Source of the DNA: Darwinimomas sp963643215
GTDB taxonomy: Bacteria; Bacillota; Clostridia; Lachnospirales; Lachnospiraceae
Assembly: GCA_963643215.1 (NCBI GenBank)
Contig: CAVIJY010000004.1
Span: 1-64,000 of the forward strand
Reading direction: 5' to 3'
DNA length: 64,000 nucleotides
Shown: piece after piece, positions 44,376-52,532 of the stretch
How positions within the stretch are numbered: position 1 is the stretch's first letter
How the letters are laid out: each line of letters starts with the position of its first letter
Program-made: the position numbers and the translations under genes
Notes under the pieces: generated by a model
Databases searched by the model: none
Told to the model about the DNA's origin: nothing
Seen by the model: only the letters and a program-made list of their open reading frames with translations

Positions 44376-45141
44376 AGCTGCTCCTCTCTGTTGACTCTGC
44401 TTCTTTCATGGATCGTCTGACACTGTCCTTCTGTCCGCGCAGCTCTGTCTGCTGCAGTATCTCTCCATGACCCATGACCAGCATCCGATCGCAAAAATGC
44501 TTCACCAGCGCCTGATCATGGCATATAAACAGTATCGAAAACTCATCTCCCAGATCTCTGCGGATCTGATTCAGCAGCTCGATGATCTCTCTTTGAACCG
44601 TCATATCAAGCGATGATGTGGCCTCGTCGCATATCAGCACTCTCGGACGCACGGCCAGAGCGCGCGCTATAGCCGCGCGCTGACACTGTCCTCCGCTGAC
44701 CTCGTGCGGGTATCTGTCCGCATGGTCCGCGGGCAGACCGCACATCTCAAGAAGCTGTCCTGTCCGGGCTCGCGCTGCGGCTCTCGACATCCCGCTGTTT
44801 CTGAGGCTCTCTCCTATCCCGTCGCCCAAAGTGCGCCTCGGGTCAAAGGACTGCACCGGCGACTGAAAGACCATCTGAAGCTTGCGGTATACGCTTCGCA
44901 GTCTTCTTCCCGATAGGCCTGTGATATCCTCGCCGTCCAGTATGATTCTTCCCTCTGTGGGATCAAGAAGCCTGGCTATCATGTACGCCACTGTGCTCTT
45001 GCCGCTTCCGCTCTCTCCCATGATGCCCAGGCATTCCCCCCGCATCAGAGTAAAGCTCACATCCTTTACGGCAGCAAATGTCCCTTTGCTCCCTGCGGAA
45101 AATATCTTCGTCAGATGTTCCGCCCTCAGTATCGGCTCCAT
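44368..45141 (-). CDS. ABC transporter ATP-binding protein (NikE/DppF-like)
   Basis: Second of two ATPases energising a family-5 importer, 257 residues. It has Walker A GESGSGKST, the signature VSGGQCQRAA and Walker B VLICDEATSSLD, followed by the H-loop region FICHDQALVKHF. I start at MEPILRAEHL (45141), which immediately follows the stop of the other ATPase gene at 45143; an in-frame upstream ATG at 45171 would lie inside that gene. It overlaps the binding-protein gene by eight bases. Function as transporter ATPase is secure. Confidence 0.92.
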   Translation of the reverse strand: MEPILRAEHLTKIFSAGSKGTFAAVKDVSFTLMRGECLGIMGESGSGKSTVAYMIARLLDPTEGRIILDGEDITGLSGRRLRSVYRKLQMVFQSPVQSFDPRRTLGDGIGESLRNSGMSRAAARARTGQLLEMCGLPADHADRYPHEVSGGQCQRAAIARALAVRPRVLICDEATSSLDMTVQREIIELLNQIRRDLGDEFSILFICHDQALVKHFCDRMLVMGHGEILQQTELRGQKDSVRRSMKEAESTERSSYE

Positions 45142-45142
45142 G

Positions 45143-45919
45143 CTATACCCTCTCAAACCCAGGCACGGCATCCAGAAGTCTCTGCGTATACTCCGTGCAC
45201 GGATGGTTCAGAATCTGTCCTGCAGCTCCGTACTCCACGACCCGTCCCTGTCTCATCACCATCACATGATCCGCGGCCGCAGCTATATTCCTCATATTGT
45301 GTGAGACCATCACTATCGCTGTCCCGTAGCGCTCGCGTATCATCAGCAGCTGCTGCACCACCTGCATCTGCGATGCCTCATCAAGAGCAGCAGTGGGCTC
45401 ATCCGCCAGCAGTACATCAGGTCTTAGCAGCATGGCGGCCGCTACCCCCACCCGCTGCTGCATGCCTCCCGACAGCTCTGACGGGTAACTTCTCAGGATA
45501 CGATCCGCATCCGCAAGACCCAGCTCCGTCAGCTGCTTTGCCGCAAGACTGCGCGCCTGCCGTCCTGATGCCGCGCCGTGCACGCTCAGCATCTCGCACA
45601 GCTGCGCGCCTATGGTTCTCACCGGGCAAAACGAGCTTCCGGCATCCTGAAATATCATCCCGAGCTTTCTTCCGTTTATCCTCTCCCGCTCTCTGTCCGA
45701 CAGTTTGATCAGCGACATCCCCCTGAACAGGATGTCGCCTCCGGTCACTTCAGCACCGCCAATCCCCATGGCGGCTCTCAATACAGTTGACTTCCCGCTC
45801 CCGCTCTCACCGACTATGCCCAGTATCTCGCCCTCAGACAGCACGAGGCTCATGTCATGCACCATGCAGTCATCGCCGTATGATATATCCGCATGATCGT
45901 ATCTCATTATCTCCTGCAC
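45143..45919 (-). CDS. ABC transporter ATP-binding protein (NikD/DppD-like)
   Basis: First ATPase of the importer, 258 residues. Walker A is GESGSGKST, the signature LSGGMQQRVG and Walker B VLLADEPTAALDE. The start codon is GTG at 45919 with GGGAGG about six bases upstream; a second in-frame ATG lies four codons in. It follows the NikC-like permease by three bases. The two ATPases form the usual heterodimer of nickel/peptide importers. Confidence 0.92.
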   Translation of the reverse strand: MQEIMRYDHADISYGDDCMVHDMSLVLSEGEILGIVGESGSGKSTVLRAAMGIGGAEVTGGDILFRGMSLIKLSDRERERINGRKLGMIFQDAGSSFCPVRTIGAQLCEMLSVHGAASGRQARSLAAKQLTELGLADADRILRSYPSELSGGMQQRVGVAAAMLLRPDVLLADEPTAALDEASQMQVVQQLLMIRERYGTAIVMVSHNMRNIAAAADHVMVMRQGRVVEYGAAGQILNHPCTEYTQRLLDAVPGFERV

Positions 45920-45922
45920 AGC

Positions 45923-46780
45923 TCACCTCCCGCGTCTCTTCGGATCGGCATAGTCACGGATGGTATCCCCCAGCAGATTGAAAATCACAACTGTCATGAA
46001 GATCGCAAAGCCCGGAGCATATATGATCCACGGCGCCGTGGCTATCAACCCTCTTGCGTCACTCATCATGCTTCCCCACTCTGCTGCAGGCGGTTTTACT
46101 CCGAATCCCAGAAACCCCAGCGCCGCCAGCTGCGCTATCGTGGTTCCGATATCCGTCACCGCGGTTGTCAGCACCGTTCCCATGATATTCGGCAGCACAT
46201 GCTTTAATATCAGCTTGATGTCACTGCTCCCCGACAGCCTCGCCGCCCTCATCCAGACGGCCTCCTTAACCGAGATGGTTCTGCCGCGGGCTATACGGGC
46301 GTATTTAGGCCATCCTGTCACGGCAAGCGCCAGCATCGCACTGCGCATGCCGCCGCCGAGTATTCCGGCCACCGCCAGTGCCATGACCATCTCCGGAAAT
46401 GCCAGAAACATATCTGACATTCTCATCAGCACTGCGTCCGTCCAGCCCTGTCTCCATCCGCTGACAACTCCCGCGGCCGTTCCCGCAATGGCTGTAACCG
46501 CCACCAGAAAAAGCGAGCAGGACAGGCTGATCCTTCCTCCCATGATGACCCGCGACAGCATATCTCTACCGTAGCGGTCCGTCCCCAGGATATGCTCCGG
46601 TGATGGCGGGCTCTTTACGATGCTCAGATCCTGCAGATACGGATCATACGGAGTGATATACTCAGCGAGCGCTGCCGCTGCAAGCATCAGCACAGCCAGT
46701 ATGCACAGCACGGCAAGCCTCAGCCGAACAGGCCCGGTTCTTCCTCCGCGGGCGAGGCCTTTGTCCCCGTTTGAGATCAT
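45923..46780 (-). CDS. ABC transporter permease (NikC/DppC-like)
   Basis: Inner-membrane permease, 285 residues from this start. After a basic cytoplasmic N-terminus and a first helix it has YITPYDPYLQDL and HILGTDRYGRDMLSRVIMGGRIS, typical of NikC/DppC. The EAA-type loop appears as ARIARGRTISVKEAVWMRAARLSGSS. I choose the ATG at 46780, whose ATGA overlaps the stop of the preceding permease gene, and which leaves a normal-length N-terminus. The longer frame to 46873 lies inside that gene. Confidence 0.9.
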   Translation of the reverse strand: MISNGDKGLARGGRTGPVRLRLAVLCILAVLMLAAAALAEYITPYDPYLQDLSIVKSPPSPEHILGTDRYGRDMLSRVIMGGRISLSCSLFLVAVTAIAGTAAGVVSGWRQGWTDAVLMRMSDMFLAFPEMVMALAVAGILGGGMRSAMLALAVTGWPKYARIARGRTISVKEAVWMRAARLSGSSDIKLILKHVLPNIMGTVLTTAVTDIGTTIAQLAALGFLGFGVKPPAAEWGSMMSDARGLIATAPWIIYAPGFAIFMTVVIFNLLGDTIRDYADPKRRGR

Positions 46781-47751
46781 CTTCCCTTCACCCCCGCCCG
46801 CATCTCCGGATCGAGAGCATAGCTCAGTATCTCCGTGATGAAATTGACTGTCATATATATCACGGCCATCCATATCACATATGCCTGCACGACCGGATAA
46901 TCCCTCATGACAATCGCATCAACCGCCAGCTTCCCTATCCCGTCCCACATGAATATGCTCTCCACTACGGCAGTTCCTCCGAGCAGGCTTCCTATCGACA
47001 TGGCCAGCATGGTCACGACAGTCGGCATAGCCGCGCGCAGCACGCTGCCTTTAAGAATCGTCCTCATAGGTATGCCTCTCGATCTTGCGCCGTCCACATA
47101 TTCCTTCGTCAGCTCCTCCAGCACCGCCGCCCTCACCTGCCTTATATATTTGGATGACATGGCGATAGTAAGCGTAAGCGCGGGAAGCGCGGCGCCCTGT
47201 ATCGTGATTCCGTTTGATATCACCGGCAATAGCTTCAACTTTATCGAAAACAGCTGCATCAAAAGAAGCGCCGTGAAAAAATTCGGCATGGAATGACCCA
47301 GAAAGCTTATAAATCTCAAGAGATAATCAATAGACCTGTCGTGGCGCACGGCTGCCAGTGTCCCGAGCGGAACGGAGATCAATACGGTTGTCCCCGCAGC
47401 CATGGCGGTCAGCATCCCCGTCGCGGGAAGCTTTGATATGAATGTAGCCAGCACATCGCTTCCCGACACATAGCTCACTCCCATATCTCCGCGCAGCAAT
47501 CCCGCCGCCCATGTCAGATATTGCTGCAAAAAGGGTCTGTCAAGACCGAGCTGCTGCCTCTTTGCGTCTATGATCGACTGATCCACCGCTCCCTTATCCG
47601 CATACAGTTCTGTGATCGCGTCGCTTCCGGCCAGCCTCATCATGGCAAAGGATATAAATGTGATACCTGCAAGCATCAATGCCGCCAGCAGCAGCCGCCT
47701 GACAAAAAACTGTCTCCAAAAGCCCCGTCCGCTTATGCCAGAGCCGCGCAT
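46777..47751 (-). CDS. ABC transporter permease (NikB/DppB-like)
   Basis: First permease of the importer, 324 residues with six predicted helices. The start region (FFVRRLLLAALMLAGITFISFAMMRLAGSDA), the GLDRPFLQQYLTW segment, LRGDMGVSY, and the EAA loop (YIRQVRAAVLEELTKEYVDGARSRGI) are those of NikB/DppB. Its start lies 19 bases inside the end of the upstream methyltransferase gene, so the methyltransferases and transporter are translated from one message. That overlap is the best evidence for a functional link. Confidence 0.92.
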   Translation of the reverse strand: MRGSGISGRGFWRQFFVRRLLLAALMLAGITFISFAMMRLAGSDAITELYADKGAVDQSIIDAKRQQLGLDRPFLQQYLTWAAGLLRGDMGVSYVSGSDVLATFISKLPATGMLTAMAAGTTVLISVPLGTLAAVRHDRSIDYLLRFISFLGHSMPNFFTALLLMQLFSIKLKLLPVISNGITIQGAALPALTLTIAMSSKYIRQVRAAVLEELTKEYVDGARSRGIPMRTILKGSVLRAAMPTVVTMLAMSIGSLLGGTAVVESIFMWDGIGKLAVDAIVMRDYPVVQAYVIWMAVIYMTVNFITEILSYALDPEMRAGVKGR

Positions 47752-48524
47752 TTCAGTCCTTCAACAAGAAACATGGGTGTAGAGGCATTATTTATCCTCT
47801 CTTCCCTCGTCCATACCCTCTGCCATATACCGGTATCGGCATGTGCCTGCATCCCCAGTGATGACAGAACATCAAGATCCCATTGCGGACGGTGCTGCGC
47901 GGAAAGCGGTGCCTTAAGCGCTATCGCCTCCATCGCACAGACATCCGTGCCCGCCGTTTCATCCCTTACATCGCTGGCCTGAAGATTCTCCCGGTCCTGC
48001 TCGTGAGCGGCCTGAGCGTTTTCGTCCATGAGATATCGGTACCAATTCGCATCAAAGTTTAAAAGCAGCCCGCCGGGCTTTAATATTCTCATCCACTGGC
48101 CGTATGCCGTCTCCGGAGATTGCAGATTCCAAGTGAGATTTCTGGTTACAAGCACATCAAAGCAGTCATCGGGAAACTCAGGCTCCTGCGCATCCATCTG
48201 TCTGAAGCAGATTCTGTCCGCAAGCTCCCCTGCATTCGTCATCGCCTGCGTGAGCATCGATTGAGTATAGTCGATCGCCGTCACCCGGTATCCGAGCTCT
48301 GTCAGGATGATCGCAAAAAATCCCGGTCCCGTTCCTATGTCCAGAACAGAGATGTCCTCAGGACGCCTGTCCGGATATCTCGCTCTGATCCTTGCGGATA
48401 TCACGCCTCCCCAGACAGCCTTCTGATCAGAAGCCAGCTCCTCTTTATTGACCTCGGAATATCCGGCAGCCCGGTTCGTCCAGTAGCTGATATTTTCCTC
48501 TTTGTATGTCGCAAATTCCGTCAT
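47733..48524 (-). CDS. class I SAM-dependent methyltransferase, first paralogue
   Basis: 263-residue methyltransferase with the SAM-binding motif VLDIGTGPGFFAI, the following acidic residue in VTAIDYTQSM, and a motif DVLVTRNLTWNLQSP near the active site. It is about equally long and clearly paralogous to the adjacent gene, which has DAVISRNLTWTLPDP at the same place. It overlaps both neighbours (four bases with the upstream paralogue, 19 with the permease). The methyl acceptor is unknown; location with a nickel/peptide importer suggests modification of the imported compound or metal ligand. Confidence 0.88.
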   Translation of the reverse strand: MTEFATYKEENISYWTNRAAGYSEVNKEELASDQKAVWGGVISARIRARYPDRRPEDISVLDIGTGPGFFAIILTELGYRVTAIDYTQSMLTQAMTNAGELADRICFRQMDAQEPEFPDDCFDVLVTRNLTWNLQSPETAYGQWMRILKPGGLLLNFDANWYRYLMDENAQAAHEQDRENLQASDVRDETAGTDVCAMEAIALKAPLSAQHRPQWDLDVLSSLGMQAHADTGIWQRVWTREERINNASTPMFLVEGLKCAALA

Positions 48525-49276
48525 GATCGATTCTCCCTGCTGCTCTGCGGCTTTACGGCAATGATGCCGAACATGGGCGCATGATCCAGATCCAGCGCGC
48601 CCAGTATGCGTTCTCCGATCTTCCGGTCTGCATATGGCTTCGAAAAGCCCAGCTTCTCAAGCACCTGAAGATCCCAATCCGGGCGCTGCTTTCCGGTATC
48701 CACCGCAAGCGTTATCTCATCATTTTCCTTCTGAAGAGCATCTGTCATTCCTATATGACCGTACGGACTGTCCGCCGCAACCTGCCGGTTCTGAGCGCTC
48801 ATGCTTCTCACATGAGCAGCATAGTCGGCGTCAAAATTCAAAAGCACGCCTCCCGGTCTGAGCACCCTCGCCCATTCTCTGTATGCCTGCTCCGGATCCG
48901 GAAGTGTCCATGTGAGATTGCGGCTGATGACAGCGTCAAAGCTCTCATCATCATATGAAAGCGTCTGCGCATCCATCTCTTTATATGTGATATTCAGGCC
49001 GAGCGCCGCGGACTGTCTGCGAGCCTCGTCAAGCATGGACGGTGTCAGGTCTATGCCCTCTGTCCGATGTCCCGCCTGCGCCAGCAGTATCGCGAAGAAC
49101 CCGGTTCCCGTCCCGACATCCAGGATACGCAGATTCCGTCCCGTCGGCAGATGCCTTTCTATCTCCTCCAGCCATCTTCGCCCCATATCATTTTCCAGCT
49201 CATTTTTGCGAACCTCGCCGAAATCATGCGATCTGGCTGTCCAGTAGCTGCGAATTCTCTCCTCTATCTGCATCAT
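48521..49276 (-). CDS. class I SAM-dependent methyltransferase, second paralogue
   Basis: Methyltransferase of about 251 residues, first gene of the cluster. Motif I is ILDVGTGTGFFAI, followed by TEGIDLTPSM and the shared SRNLTWTLPDP. The N-terminal helix includes YWTARSHDFGEVRKNEL, matching YWTNRAAGYSEVNKEEL in its paralogue. Start is uncertain: ATG codons lie at 49300, 49294, 49276 and 49273. I favour 49276, with GAGGGAG about nine bases upstream. It ends in a four-base ATGA overlap with its paralogue. Substrate unknown. Confidence 0.85.
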   Translation of the reverse strand: MMQIEERIRSYWTARSHDFGEVRKNELENDMGRRWLEEIERHLPTGRNLRILDVGTGTGFFAILLAQAGHRTEGIDLTPSMLDEARRQSAALGLNITYKEMDAQTLSYDDESFDAVISRNLTWTLPDPEQAYREWARVLRPGGVLLNFDADYAAHVRSMSAQNRQVAADSPYGHIGMTDALQKENDEITLAVDTGKQRPDWDLQVLEKLGFSKPYADRKIGERILGALDLDHAPMFGIIAVKPQSSRENRS

Positions 49277-49435
49277 AGTCGTCTGCTCCCTCATCGGCAT
49301 CTTAACCGTCTTTGCTCACCGCCGTAAGCCTCCCCGGGGGATGCGTTTTGCGGCAGACGGCATGCGGGCTGCACACTTATGAGCGGCTGCATCAAATGCG
49401 TGATCATTATGTTTTTTATAAAGAACATAAAGTTC

Positions 49436-49460
49436 TGCAACATTTGCCCGCTTCCGTCTG
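49436..49460 (+). promoter_or_regulatory. possible ECF-type promoter before the DUF4367 lipoprotein gene
   Basis: TGCAACATTT (49436-49445) and CGTCTG (49455-49460) resemble the AAC and CGTC elements of ECF sigma promoters. The gap between AAC and CGTC is 13 bases, shorter than usual. An ECF sigma factor gene lies downstream, so autoregulation is possible. Weak call. Confidence 0.3.
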
Positions 49461-49493
49461 TATATAAGGCAGAAGCAATTCACTACACATCAC

Positions 49494-49515
49494 GGAAGTT
49501 TGTAAGTAAACTTCC
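49494..49515 (+). promoter_or_regulatory. perfect 8-bp inverted repeat in the lipoprotein gene leader
   Basis: GGAAGTTT and AAACTTCC flank a 6-base loop, ending 23 bases before the ATG and 13 bases before GGAGG. It could be an operator or an RNA hairpin in the leader; there is no T-run. Confidence 0.5.
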
Positions 49516-49538
49516 AAACATGAATTTGGAGGACAAAA

Positions 49539-50225
49539 ATGAAAAAGAATTTAATGGTAAGATTTATGACAGCGGCAATGTGCGTGAGCATCGCGGTCGG
49601 CGCAGCGGCATGCGGCAGGACAGATCCGGCAGCGTCGGCATCCACGACAGAGACACCGGCTAAAGCAGAGAGTTCGGATAAATCGGAGAGTTCAGGCAAA
49701 GCGGAAAGCACGACAGAGATATCCGCACCGACAGGAACGGATGACAGCACCGATGCGCCTGCAGCTGATATCCCGCAGGAGATCCCCGGCGCGGATCCCA
49801 GCACATGGAGTCCCTTTACAGACTGTGACAGTCTGTCTGAAGCAGAGGAGGCTGTCGGATTCAAGATGACGATTCCCGAGTCGATAAACGGCTATTCTGC
49901 CGTCTCCTATGCGGTCATGAAGGAATATCATCTCATACAGGTTCAGTTCGAGGCCGATGAGAATCATTACATCACTATCAGAAAAGCTGTTGATGCGAAT
50001 GACATCAGCGGTGATTATAATGTATACAATGAGACAGGCACTACTGCCGTGAACGGCATAGAGGTAACCCTCAAGGGCAATGACGGCAATATATGCCTCG
50101 CAACCTGGACCAGCGGCGAATATGCGTATTCGATCATGTGCGCCGACCTGACAGACATCGGCGAGACTCCCTCCCACGGGCTTTCCGTCGATCAGATGAC
50201 GGCTCTTGTCGCCGCTGTCAGATAA
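49539..50225 (+). CDS. DUF4367-like lipoprotein
   Basis: Predicted lipoprotein of 228 residues. The signal peptide ends GAAAC (Cys25). A Ser/Thr/Ala/Glu-rich linker spans about 26-85. The C-terminal domain, from about 90, contains ITIRKAVDANDISGDYNVY and GIEVTLKGNDGNICLATW, matching the C-terminal domain of the anti-sigma protein two genes downstream (TYRKSPGAEDNSGDYNTY and SLQIKGHDGLIYLACW). I recognise this as DUF4367. GGAGG precedes the ATG by six bases. It probably senses or binds something outside the membrane; the mechanism is unknown. Confidence 0.82.
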   Translation: MKKNLMVRFMTAAMCVSIAVGAAACGRTDPAASASTTETPAKAESSDKSESSGKAESTTEISAPTGTDDSTDAPAADIPQEIPGADPSTWSPFTDCDSLSEAEEAVGFKMTIPESINGYSAVSYAVMKEYHLIQVQFEADENHYITIRKAVDANDISGDYNVYNETGTTAVNGIEVTLKGNDGNICLATWTSGEYAYSIMCADLTDIGETPSHGLSVDQMTALVAAVR

Positions 50226-50491
50226 AAAGCGGTTCTTAAATCACTCAGCACATCGAGAGGAAACATACACGCATGGAAGGGATATCATCCCGGGGCATCC
50301 TCGGATATTTATATCTTCACCGGCTTCGGCGCCGCACGGCAGCGGCGGCCGATGCCCTCTTTTCACGGCTTGGCATTCTCGCCTTACGCATTCTCAGCTG
50401 TATCCTCACATTCTCTGATGCCGGGGATGCCAGCGCACGGGCGGCAGATCCCGTCTCAAGATCACAGCTCGATATCAAGGCGGAGAGATAT

Positions 50492-50941
50492 ATGTCGGAG
50501 TACGGCAACGGCATACTCCGTCTTGCCTACAGCTATGTTCACAATATGGCTGATGCGGAGGATATTCTTCAGGAAACACTGATACGCATGCTCGATGCTC
50601 ATGCAGATTTTGAGAATGCGGCTCACGAGAAGGCGTATATATACCGCATCGCCGCCAATGTGTCCAAGAATCACATCGCATACAGCAAACGCAGAGAAAC
50701 CGATGAGCTGGATGAGGAGCTCATCGCCGAGGAGCGCCGGGATCTTTCCTTTGTCTGGGAAGCCGTAAAGCAGCTCCCTCAGACTCTGAGCGAGGTGGTT
50801 CACCTGTACTACTACGAGGGCTATCGGACATCCGAGATTGCTTCGCTGCTCGACCGCAATGAGTCAACCGTCCGCTCCGATCTGAAGCGAGCAAGAGACT
50901 GTCTGAAAAATCTTCTGAAGGAGGAATACGATTTTGGATAA
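50492..50941 (+). CDS. ECF-type RNA polymerase sigma factor
   Basis: Short sigma-70-family factor, 149 residues from this start. Region 2 is YGNGILRLAYSYVHNMADAEDILQETLIRMLDA and region 4 is LPQTLSEVVHLYYYEGYRTSEIASLLDRNESTVRSDLKRARDCL, the helix-turn-helix that reads the -35 box. The ATG at 50492 has GGAG six bases upstream and gives a normal ECF N-terminus. The frame stays open to an ATG at 50273, adding 73 Ala/Leu/Arg-rich residues without homology and with no close ribosome binding site. It ends inside the start of its anti-sigma gene. Confidence 0.9.
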   Translation: MSEYGNGILRLAYSYVHNMADAEDILQETLIRMLDAHADFENAAHEKAYIYRIAANVSKNHIAYSKRRETDELDEELIAEERRDLSFVWEAVKQLPQTLSEVVHLYYYEGYRTSEIASLLDRNESTVRSDLKRARDCLKNLLKEEYDFG

Positions 50942-51575
50942 ATATCATGAGATCATGGAGCATATATATGTCACACCGGCTATGCGTGATCGTATTCTGT
51001 CCGGCATAAGCAGGCATTTCCGTGGGAAACGCGCCTTTGGCGCACGATCCGGCCGCATGTATTCATTGGCGGCTGCCGCTGCGGCATTTGTCATAATAGG
51101 CGGCGTAGGGCTTTGGCAGCACATGCGCGCTCCGCAAACCGGCATCACGGGCTCATATGAGTCCTCCGGCGTCTCTGATGCATTTGCCGTCATAGACTGT
51201 GCCTCTGCGCAGGAGCTTTCCTCGCTCGTGGGCTTTGATGTCCCTGAGCTTTCACACCTCCCGTTTGAACCGCAGGAGGTGCTCTATACGGCGATAGGCG
51301 AGGATCTGGCTCAGATCAGATATCTCGGCAGCGGCGAGACTGATATGCTCACATATCGCAAATCACCGGGTGCGGAGGACAACTCCGGGGATTACAATAC
51401 CTACAGCGAGACAGGAAGTCTGGACATCAACGGCCTGAGTCTTCAGATCAAGGGACATGACGGACTTATATATCTTGCATGCTGGAGCGATCCGGAATAT
51501 TCATACTCTGTCTCCATAGCATCCGGCTGCACAAAGGAGGAGCTTTCCGCGATCATATCAGACCTGAGCAGGTGA
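50934..51575 (+). CDS. DUF4367 transmembrane anti-sigma factor
   Basis: 213-residue protein with a short cytoplasmic N-terminus (about residues 1-42, including MDKYHEIMEHIYVTPAMRDRIL), one membrane helix (about 43-62) and an external DUF4367 domain. The layout fits an anti-sigma factor that holds the ECF factor at the membrane. Translation starts at TTG (50934) with a strong AGGAGG upstream, eight bases inside the sigma gene. The external domain is related to the lipoprotein at 49539. The signal is unknown. Confidence 0.85.
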   Translation: MDKYHEIMEHIYVTPAMRDRILSGISRHFRGKRAFGARSGRMYSLAAAAAAFVIIGGVGLWQHMRAPQTGITGSYESSGVSDAFAVIDCASAQELSSLVGFDVPELSHLPFEPQEVLYTAIGEDLAQIRYLGSGETDMLTYRKSPGAEDNSGDYNTYSETGSLDINGLSLQIKGHDGLIYLACWSDPEYSYSVSIASGCTKEELSAIISDLSR

Positions 51576-51609
51576 TGAGCCGATCCCGCCTTCAAAGCCG
51601 GTTCATACG

Positions 51610-51650
51610 GCAAATCCCCGGTGTCGAGGACGACTCCGGGGATTACAATA
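51610..51650. repeat. duplicated DUF4367 fragment forming a hairpin between convergent genes
   Basis: About 40 bases here repeat, with several changes, the stretch around 51359-51398 of the anti-sigma gene that encodes KSPGAEDNSGDYN. In the copy, AATCCCCGG (51613-51621) and CCGGGGATT (51636-51644) form a perfect 9-bp stem. It lies between the anti-sigma stop and the end of licD, so it may serve as a terminator for either gene, though no T-run is present. Confidence 0.6.
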
Positions 51651-51668
51651 GGCAGGCACGGGGACGCC

Positions 51669-52505
51669 TCAAAACAGCTTAAAGAGGCTGTCCCTGTGCT
51701 CCGGCACACGTTTATGCTCCGGCGGAAGCTTCAGATACTCCCCGTATTCCACCTTCAAAAGCGCATCATACTCACGCGGTATCAGAAGCATCATATCCTC
51801 AAATGGACACTCTATGAGATCACGGTACCAGCTCTTTTTATATGTCCACTGCAAAAACTGTATCGGATAGTTGCTGACAAAAAAATCGCCGTCGTCTCCG
51901 GGTCTTCCCCCGCAGAGTTTTGAGCATCTGTCATACATGCGGTACAGAGCATTTGTACTGATACTCCTTCCGATACGGCTCAGAATCGCCACCGCGGCCT
52001 TCTGCGCACCTGAACGGTACTTTGCATAGTCCTGAGCACGGCGATGCCCCATGGCAAGCCCGTATATACTCTTCAGCGCAAGAGCCTGCATCCCTGCAGC
52101 AAGCCTTGATGAAGGCTTCTCCTCCAGCACAAACAGATCGATGGCCGGATGATTCAGCACCTCGCCGTACCAGTCCAGGTCTTCCTGCGCAAATTCATAG
52201 CTGAAGCTCAGGTTCACTATCTTCGGCGTAAAATCAAAAAAGGCTCCGTTTGGCAGCTTCCCCGGCATCACAAGCGCAAAGCCCTCAGACAGCTCCTGCC
52301 CGGCACATGCGAGAAAGCTCTCGAAAGCTTTTCTTTCAAATACCACATCTATATCATCATCCCAGGGTATGATGCCCTTATGTCTCACCGCTCCCAGCAG
52401 TGAGCCTCCGTCAGGGCAATATGATATTCCATGCTTTTTGCAGATCCTGTCTATCTCCTTCAGGCTCTCCAGCAGCGCCCGTTGAACATCCCTTATGTCA
52501 TACAT
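51669..52505 (-). CDS. licD: LicD-family phosphocholine transferase
   Basis: Nucleotidyltransferase-fold enzyme that moves phosphocholine (or a related phospho-group) from the CDP-activated form onto a surface glycan. The 278-residue protein has the LicD core GISYCPDGGSLLGAVRHKGIIPWDDDIDVVF with the metal-binding DDD. It follows a flippase-like gene by 27 bases in the same direction. The choline kinase, cytidylyltransferase and transporter are about 10 kb away, so choline is a plausible substrate, but LicD proteins can also act with other groups. Confidence 0.9.
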   Translation of the reverse strand: MYDIRDVQRALLESLKEIDRICKKHGISYCPDGGSLLGAVRHKGIIPWDDDIDVVFERKAFESFLACAGQELSEGFALVMPGKLPNGAFFDFTPKIVNLSFSYEFAQEDLDWYGEVLNHPAIDLFVLEEKPSSRLAAGMQALALKSIYGLAMGHRRAQDYAKYRSGAQKAAVAILSRIGRSISTNALYRMYDRCSKLCGGRPGDDGDFFVSNYPIQFLQWTYKKSWYRDLIECPFEDMMLLIPREYDALLKVEYGEYLKLPPEHKRVPEHRDSLFKLF

Positions 52506-52532
52506 AGCAGTCTCCGTTTCTGTAAATAGTCA

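Noticed and set aside
50273..50491. 73-residue N-terminal extension of the ECF sigma factor
   Set aside because: No close ribosome binding site, Ala/Leu/Arg-rich residues without homology, and a well-placed GGAG-ATG at 50492 giving the normal family start. Kept only as an alternative.
51479..51682. Small gene after the anti-sigma factor
   Set aside because: It starts inside the anti-sigma gene in another frame and ends in a degenerate copy of a DUF4367 piece; it is a remnant, described as a repeat.
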